Assembly: GCA_019155205.2 (NCBI GenBank) | Contig: JAHNZQ020003147.1 | Location: forward strand, 1,732,746-1,796,745 | Direction of reading: 5' to 3' | Origin: Gracilaria vermiculophylla | Taxonomy: Eukaryota > Rhodophyta > Florideophyceae > Gracilariales > Gracilariaceae | Length of the DNA stretch: 64,000 nucleotides | Part shown: positions 60,204 to 64,000 of the stretch, one piece after another | Numbering within the stretch: the first letter of the stretch is position 1 | Layout: every line of letters begins with the position of its first letter | Position numbers and translations under genes: made by a program | The notes under the pieces: model-generated | Databases searched by the model: none | The model's input: only the letters and a program-made list of their open reading frames with translations | Told to the model about the DNA's origin: nothing

Positions 60204-61526
60204 ATGCAAGCTGTGCGCTCCGCATCGTATCATTCGTTACCATCTACTCCAAATTCCTACCCGTCCACCTCCACCCTCAATTCTCAGACCTTCGCACCCA
60301 TACACCCGAACATTTCTCCGAACACCGCCATCTGCGTGGTTTGTATGGACCGTAGCAAGGACATTGCTCTCCTTCCTTGCCAACACGCTCACTGCTGCCT
60401 TGCCTGTCTCCGCCGTTCGGCTACCCGTCTCTGCCCAATTTGCCGAGCGCCTGTTCTGCACATACGTTTGCTCCGCTCTGGAACTGTCCATCCCGTCGCA
60501 TCCCTTGCCCCTCCACTTCCACCCCGCCCCCTACGCCTCCGATTTGCCACATCCAATCCACGTCATAGCATGCCTATAATACCGCGCCCTCCACCCCGGT
60601 CGTCGTCTCCGGCCCCTTCCACACGTCCGCGAGCTACCTCACTGTCTTCGCTCAATACTGTTGCCACTCAGGCTGAATCTTCTTTCCGTTCTCTGTCAGA
60701 GTGGGAGCATACTGCCTTTCGACAAATTCGTCGCTCTGGGTCGATGTCACGTCCTCCCGAAAACCGACATCAGCTTGCCCCTTCCAGATCCCTCCCCGAT
60801 TCCTCCGATACCTCTTTTTCATCGGCAACTGACCTCCCGATTTCGCATGCGCATCAGCCACACAATGTTGTGCTCATCGGCCACTCGCGCGCTATCATGA
60901 TCAACCTTGCCCATCGTCTCATTTCAACTTTCCCCCCGCCCCCCACCTCAAGCCCGCACTATCCCCCGACAAAATCTACTGTATTCATAAACGGCCAACT
61001 GCTCCGCCTAGTACTCATTGAGTGCCCACCGCAGGCCTCCGCCCCCGATATAGCTGCACGCGTGCAACGCCAAGTCCCGAGGCTCGTTCTGCTTTGCGCA
61101 GATTTCTATAACATGGCTTCCTTCGAGTCAGTTGTGCGTCTTGATATGGACATCTTGGATTATCTCAACCTGGCTTGCATATGGGTTTTGATGAAATCTT
61201 CCTCTAAACGTTCGCGTCTTTCCAATTTTGTTGACGACACAGACGTGTCGGCTGCCAACCATTTTTTGAGCTCTCCACGTCGCTGTTTTGTTATCGCCGT
61301 GGATGGTATTCAATGGAGCGTCAACCTAAAAAAACTTGGCATGTTCATTCACCGCTTCGCTAACGATGCTTCGAGGGCCCCCCAATCTCCAGCCTTCGTC
61401 GCACAACGCCGCTTTTCGATCTCCAAGTCGAGGTCATTGTTTTGTCTTTCTGTACATAGATCAAGCGACAAGACGAGGCAACCTCGAACTCGATCGAATC
61501 GTTTTCTAAGATGGCTATGGCACTAA
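60204..61526 (+). CDS. RING-finger protein with a degenerate small-GTPase-like domain
   Basis: Single exon, 440 aa. Residues about 43-85 are a C3HC4 RING of the MULAN/IAP-like type (CVVCMDRSKDIALLPCQHAHCCLACLRR, then CPICR), which would recruit a ubiquitin E2. A Pro/Ser-rich region follows. Residues about 225-400 follow the Ras/Rho fold order: a first strand and helix (HNVVLIGHSRAIMINLAHRLI), a strand LRLVLIECPPQ at the DTAG position, VPRLVLLCADFYNMASFESVV (like the Rho 'LCFS...SFENV' stretch), and late VDGIQWSVNLKKLGMFI. The P-loop GK(S/T), the G3 DxxG and the NKxD are all missing, so it should not bind GTP normally. I infer an E3 ligase with a protein-binding pseudo-GTPase. The RING is secure; the GTPase-like part is by pattern. 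Confidence 0.72.
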   Translation: MQAVRSASYHSLPSTPNSYPSTSTLNSQTFAPIHPNISPNTAICVVCMDRSKDIALLPCQHAHCCLACLRRSATRLCPICRAPVLHIRLLRSGTVHPVASLAPPLPPRPLRLRFATSNPRHSMPIIPRPPPRSSSPAPSTRPRATSLSSLNTVATQAESSFRSLSEWEHTAFRQIRRSGSMSRPPENRHQLAPSRSLPDSSDTSFSSATDLPISHAHQPHNVVLIGHSRAIMINLAHRLISTFPPPPTSSPHYPPTKSTVFINGQLLRLVLIECPPQASAPDIAARVQRQVPRLVLLCADFYNMASFESVVRLDMDILDYLNLACIWVLMKSSSKRSRLSNFVDDTDVSAANHFLSSPRRCFVIAVDGIQWSVNLKKLGMFIHRFANDASRAPQSPAFVAQRRFSISKSRSLFCLSVHRSSDKTRQPRTRSNRFLRWLWH

Positions 61527-61643
61527 ACCTCCTCCTCTTCCTAGAAAGAACCGAACTGTATTACATAGTGTAAAGTAATGCGCCAAGCCCAGTCTATCAC
61601 TCACTGACACTCCACGCTCCTCTCTGCATAGCTCTGAGACTAT

Positions 61644-63437
61644 CTACTCAGCGCGGTATTCGTATCCGGGAACTGCTTCCAAGACTATAATGCACTCTAT
61701 ATGATGAGTGTTTGGAAACATGTCAATCGGCTGGATGCTGTGCACCTTGAATTTCCCTGGAGCCAGTTCCATAAGCTTCTGGATATCTCGCTTCTGCGAT
61801 ATCGGATTGCAACTCACATAAACGACTCGCTTGACCGGGACATCCGCCAGGTATTTAACTAGATCTGGATGTAAACCGGCACGAGGTGGGTCTACGACAA
61901 TGACGTTTGGTTTGATGAATGGAGACTTTGCCCTCGCCGCTTTCAGCTTATCCAGATTGCCTTCCTCAAACATGACGTTACTGATGCCATTTATAAAGGC
62001 ATTCTTTTTTGCGTCGATAATCGCCGTGCTGACAAGATCTATTCCGTAGACTTGCTTTACACTTTGCGCCAGGAAAAGTGCTATAGTTCCCGTGCCACAA
62101 AATAAGTCGAGAACAACATCGTCCGGAACCAGCCTGGCGGACTCTCGAACACAATTGTACAAGATCTCCGCTTGTCTCGAATTTGTTTGAAAGAAGGAGT
62201 TGGCAGAGATGCGAAATGTTAGATTGCCCAACTTTTGTTCGATATAGCGCCTTTCGCCCGCAAGCAATCTTTCTTGTCGTTCGTCAACTGAGAAGCTGGA
62301 CTTAGCCCCCCGCATGTTTTGAACAACACACACAACTTCTGGAAAGTTGTCTTTGACGCTCTGCGCCAAAGGTGTCAACCTGTCCGGAACTTCGCAAGGG
62401 CTGGTTATTAAGTTCACCATGACCTCCATGATGCTGTGCTTATTTGTCCCTGTACGGATTGCAACGTTCCGCAAATAACCAGAGTTTTGTTTCGTGTCAT
62501 AAGGCTCTAGGAGCATCTTCTCGGCCTCCACTCGCACATGGTTCAGAATTCTGTTTGCTACAGAGGGCTGAATATGGCAGTTGCCGACTGAGATTACCTT
62601 GTCAAAACGTTGAGGCGCGTGCAGACCGAGGGCATATACATACTCGCCCGGTTCTCGGGGCGGCATATCCCTTTCCTTGTTAACAAACCATCTGCGACCA
62701 TAGCTGAATTCCATCTTGTTCCGGTACTCGAGAGTTTGCTCACACGGAATGACTGCACGTAATTGGACACCGTGCTGCTCAGCCAAATCGGCGAAAAGCG
62801 CCTCTACTTGTTGCTGTTTCTGCTCTATTTGCAGGGAGTATGGGACATGCATGGATGTACATCCACCGCACCCTCCTCCGCCAAGATGATGAGAACCGAA
62901 GTGCTCACATGGAGGTTGTACAGCGCGAGAGGATACATGAAGAAGTTCTCGGAACAACGCTTCTGCGTACGTTCGAGAAACAGCTTCAGAAGCCCCAAAC
63001 ATGGGCTCGGGTGGCTTGTTATGCTGTCGCCTTCGAACTTTGGTGACGACACATCGAACAATGTCTCCTGGACAGGCGCCTTTCGGAGTGTACACAGGCA
63101 TCACCATGTCGGTTGGTAGCAGATTATTAGGGGGCAGGATCTCGCCGACGCCAGCACCTCCGTACGCTATTCGAGTTATCCTGACGTACACATCATGACC
63201 CTTTCGCAATGGAACTCTCTCCGCGTCGTGCACATGCGGCTGGCTAGCCGAAACAGTTGTGACACACCTCGGGGCATATCGACGCCTCTGTCGCGGGGCA
63301 TGCGCATGAGCACTCCAACGAGGCGCTTGCGTCACTCGAAAAAAGGCCGAAACGAAACACAAATTGTTTGTTGCAACGGGACGTAGAAATGCCTCATATT
63401 GATGGTTTCTCTGGGCTCTTCGAAGCACGTGATACAT
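61644..63437 (-). CDS. RNA (uracil-C5)-methyltransferase, RlmD/TrmA family, probably organellar
   Basis: Single exon, 597 aa. The first about 65 residues are basic and Ala/Arg/Ser-rich, like a plastid or mitochondrial transit peptide. A TRAM-like RNA-binding domain (about 76-135) precedes four cysteines placed as for a [4Fe-4S] cluster (about 178, 190, 193 and 289: PPCEHFG, GCGGC, GNCHIQ). The SAM-binding domain has LDLFCGTGTIALFLA and VYGIDL; then DPPRAGLH and the catalytic nucleophile in VYVSCNP (about 543). This family makes 5-methyluridine in rRNA or tRNA. The [4Fe-4S] layout resembles bacterial RlmD/RumA and the plant relatives. The RNA target and organelle are inferred. It converges on the RING gene, whose stop is 117 bp away. 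Confidence 0.9.
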   Translation of the reverse strand: MYHVLRRAQRNHQYEAFLRPVATNNLCFVSAFFRVTQAPRWSAHAHAPRQRRRYAPRCVTTVSASQPHVHDAERVPLRKGHDVYVRITRIAYGGAGVGEILPPNNLLPTDMVMPVYTPKGACPGDIVRCVVTKVRRRQHNKPPEPMFGASEAVSRTYAEALFRELLHVSSRAVQPPCEHFGSHHLGGGGCGGCTSMHVPYSLQIEQKQQQVEALFADLAEQHGVQLRAVIPCEQTLEYRNKMEFSYGRRWFVNKERDMPPREPGEYVYALGLHAPQRFDKVISVGNCHIQPSVANRILNHVRVEAEKMLLEPYDTKQNSGYLRNVAIRTGTNKHSIMEVMVNLITSPCEVPDRLTPLAQSVKDNFPEVVCVVQNMRGAKSSFSVDERQERLLAGERRYIEQKLGNLTFRISANSFFQTNSRQAEILYNCVRESARLVPDDVVLDLFCGTGTIALFLAQSVKQVYGIDLVSTAIIDAKKNAFINGISNVMFEEGNLDKLKAARAKSPFIKPNVIVVDPPRAGLHPDLVKYLADVPVKRVVYVSCNPISQKRDIQKLMELAPGKFKVHSIQPIDMFPNTHHIECIIVLEAVPGYEYRAE

Positions 63438-63950
63438 TGGAGAAGTTCACACGCTCATTCGTCTTGCACACGACAGAACAATCCTTTCTGGTGAAGGATT
63501 AAGCGGTCAGACGAGGCGTAATGGCGATGTACAGGCAAGCGCTGCGCAGCGATTGACTGAGGCTGTGTTTTATGGGCGCTTCGTTGGTCTCGCTGCCTTT
63601 TTCAATTGACTTATTGCTATTACTATGGTTGGCGTCTTCGATCTTTGATAAGGGTCAATGTTTGCCAACAGCACGTGTGATCCCTGTGGTGGGGATGGGG
63701 CGTATCGCATGGAGAGGAGAAAGAATAGAGATCAGGGCGTCTCTAGTGTCTATCTGACCAGCGACCTCATATGAAGTCAATTTTAATTACTTTGTAGTTA
63801 GGTGAAAACATTAAAACTTTTCCCAATTTTTTTTTGTTCTGATATCCTCATCATGTTGTCGACACCGGCAGGGCTGAACTGTGTCCACAACAACAAAGGG
63901 TGAATTGTGACTGTTACATCAATCAGAGTCGTCAACAACATTCGTAAACT
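63438..63950. other. No supported gene
   Basis: Promoter side of the methyltransferase and perhaps of a gene entering at the right edge. AT-rich after 63770. Confidence 0.5.
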
Positions 63951-64000
63951 ATGGCATCGTCCACAGATCCTCGCAGAACTGCTGGAGCAACTGTCAACAG
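63951..64000 (+). CDS. Possible start of a gene continuing past the window
   Basis: ATG at 63951 opens a frame that stays open for 16 codons to the window end (MASSTDPRRTAGATVN). Far too short to judge; mentioned because it follows a promoter-like AT-rich spacer in divergent orientation to the methyltransferase gene. Confidence 0.2.
   Translation, partial: MASSTDPRRTAGATVN

Overview
The window is nuclear DNA from a eukaryote. A florideophyte red alga (Chondrus-like) is the best fit, but that is inference. Evidence: nearly all genes are single-exon; the few introns are 70-99 bp GT-AG introns near gene 5' ends; the cytosolic GAPDH gene has one intron right after its first 13 codons; there is a full plant/algal nitrate reductase; many genes lie head-to-head across GC-rich, CCAAT-bearing spacers; and the repeats are PIF/Harbinger, Tc1/mariner and LTR-retroelement remnants. 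Two 100-N runs (12021-12120, 46554-46653) show a scaffolded draft assembly.

Layout. 1-8.3 kb: the 3' part of a CTF4/AND-1 replisome adaptor, an F-box/LRR protein, an FMN-linked pyridoxamine-phosphate-oxidase-like protein (one intron) and a D-2-hydroxyacid dehydrogenase. 8.3-13.5 kb: a decayed PhoD-type phosphatase pseudogene, short tandem repeats and an assembly gap whose flanks are the same 127 bp. 13.5-24 kb: cytosolic GAPDH (one intron), an extremely GC-rich island, a PH-domain protein kinase, mitochondrial enoyl-ACP/CoA reductase (one intron), a UCH37-like protein that has lost its catalytic triad, and a J-domain protein (one intron). 24-35 kb: a TKL kinase with a C-terminal armadillo-like domain, a tandem paralogue whose kinase has collapsed to a relic, and a large protein with a KA1-like C-terminus.

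36-48 kb is a transposon graveyard. It holds a mariner scrap, a Harbinger transposase with its Myb-like partner, an LTR-retroelement (gag, protease, integrase) split by a second, nearly complete Harbinger element (41157-44140), a third Harbinger scrap and two tRNA-like repeats around an assembly gap. 48-51 kb is AT-rich with no recognisable gene.

51-64 kb returns to genes: nitrate reductase with an N-myristoylation-like start, mitochondrial ribosomal protein mS35, a small helical protein (one intron), a CCT-domain regulator, a glutathione S-transferase whose 3' end is part of a 66-bp tandem repeat, a RING protein fused to a degenerate small-GTPase domain, and an organelle-type RlmD/TrmA-family RNA m5U methyltransferase.

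The genes do not form one pathway; they are housekeeping and regulatory loci. The most unusual features are three apparent losses of enzymatic function with the fold kept: the UCH37-like protein, the kinase relic and the GTPase-like domain of the RING protein.
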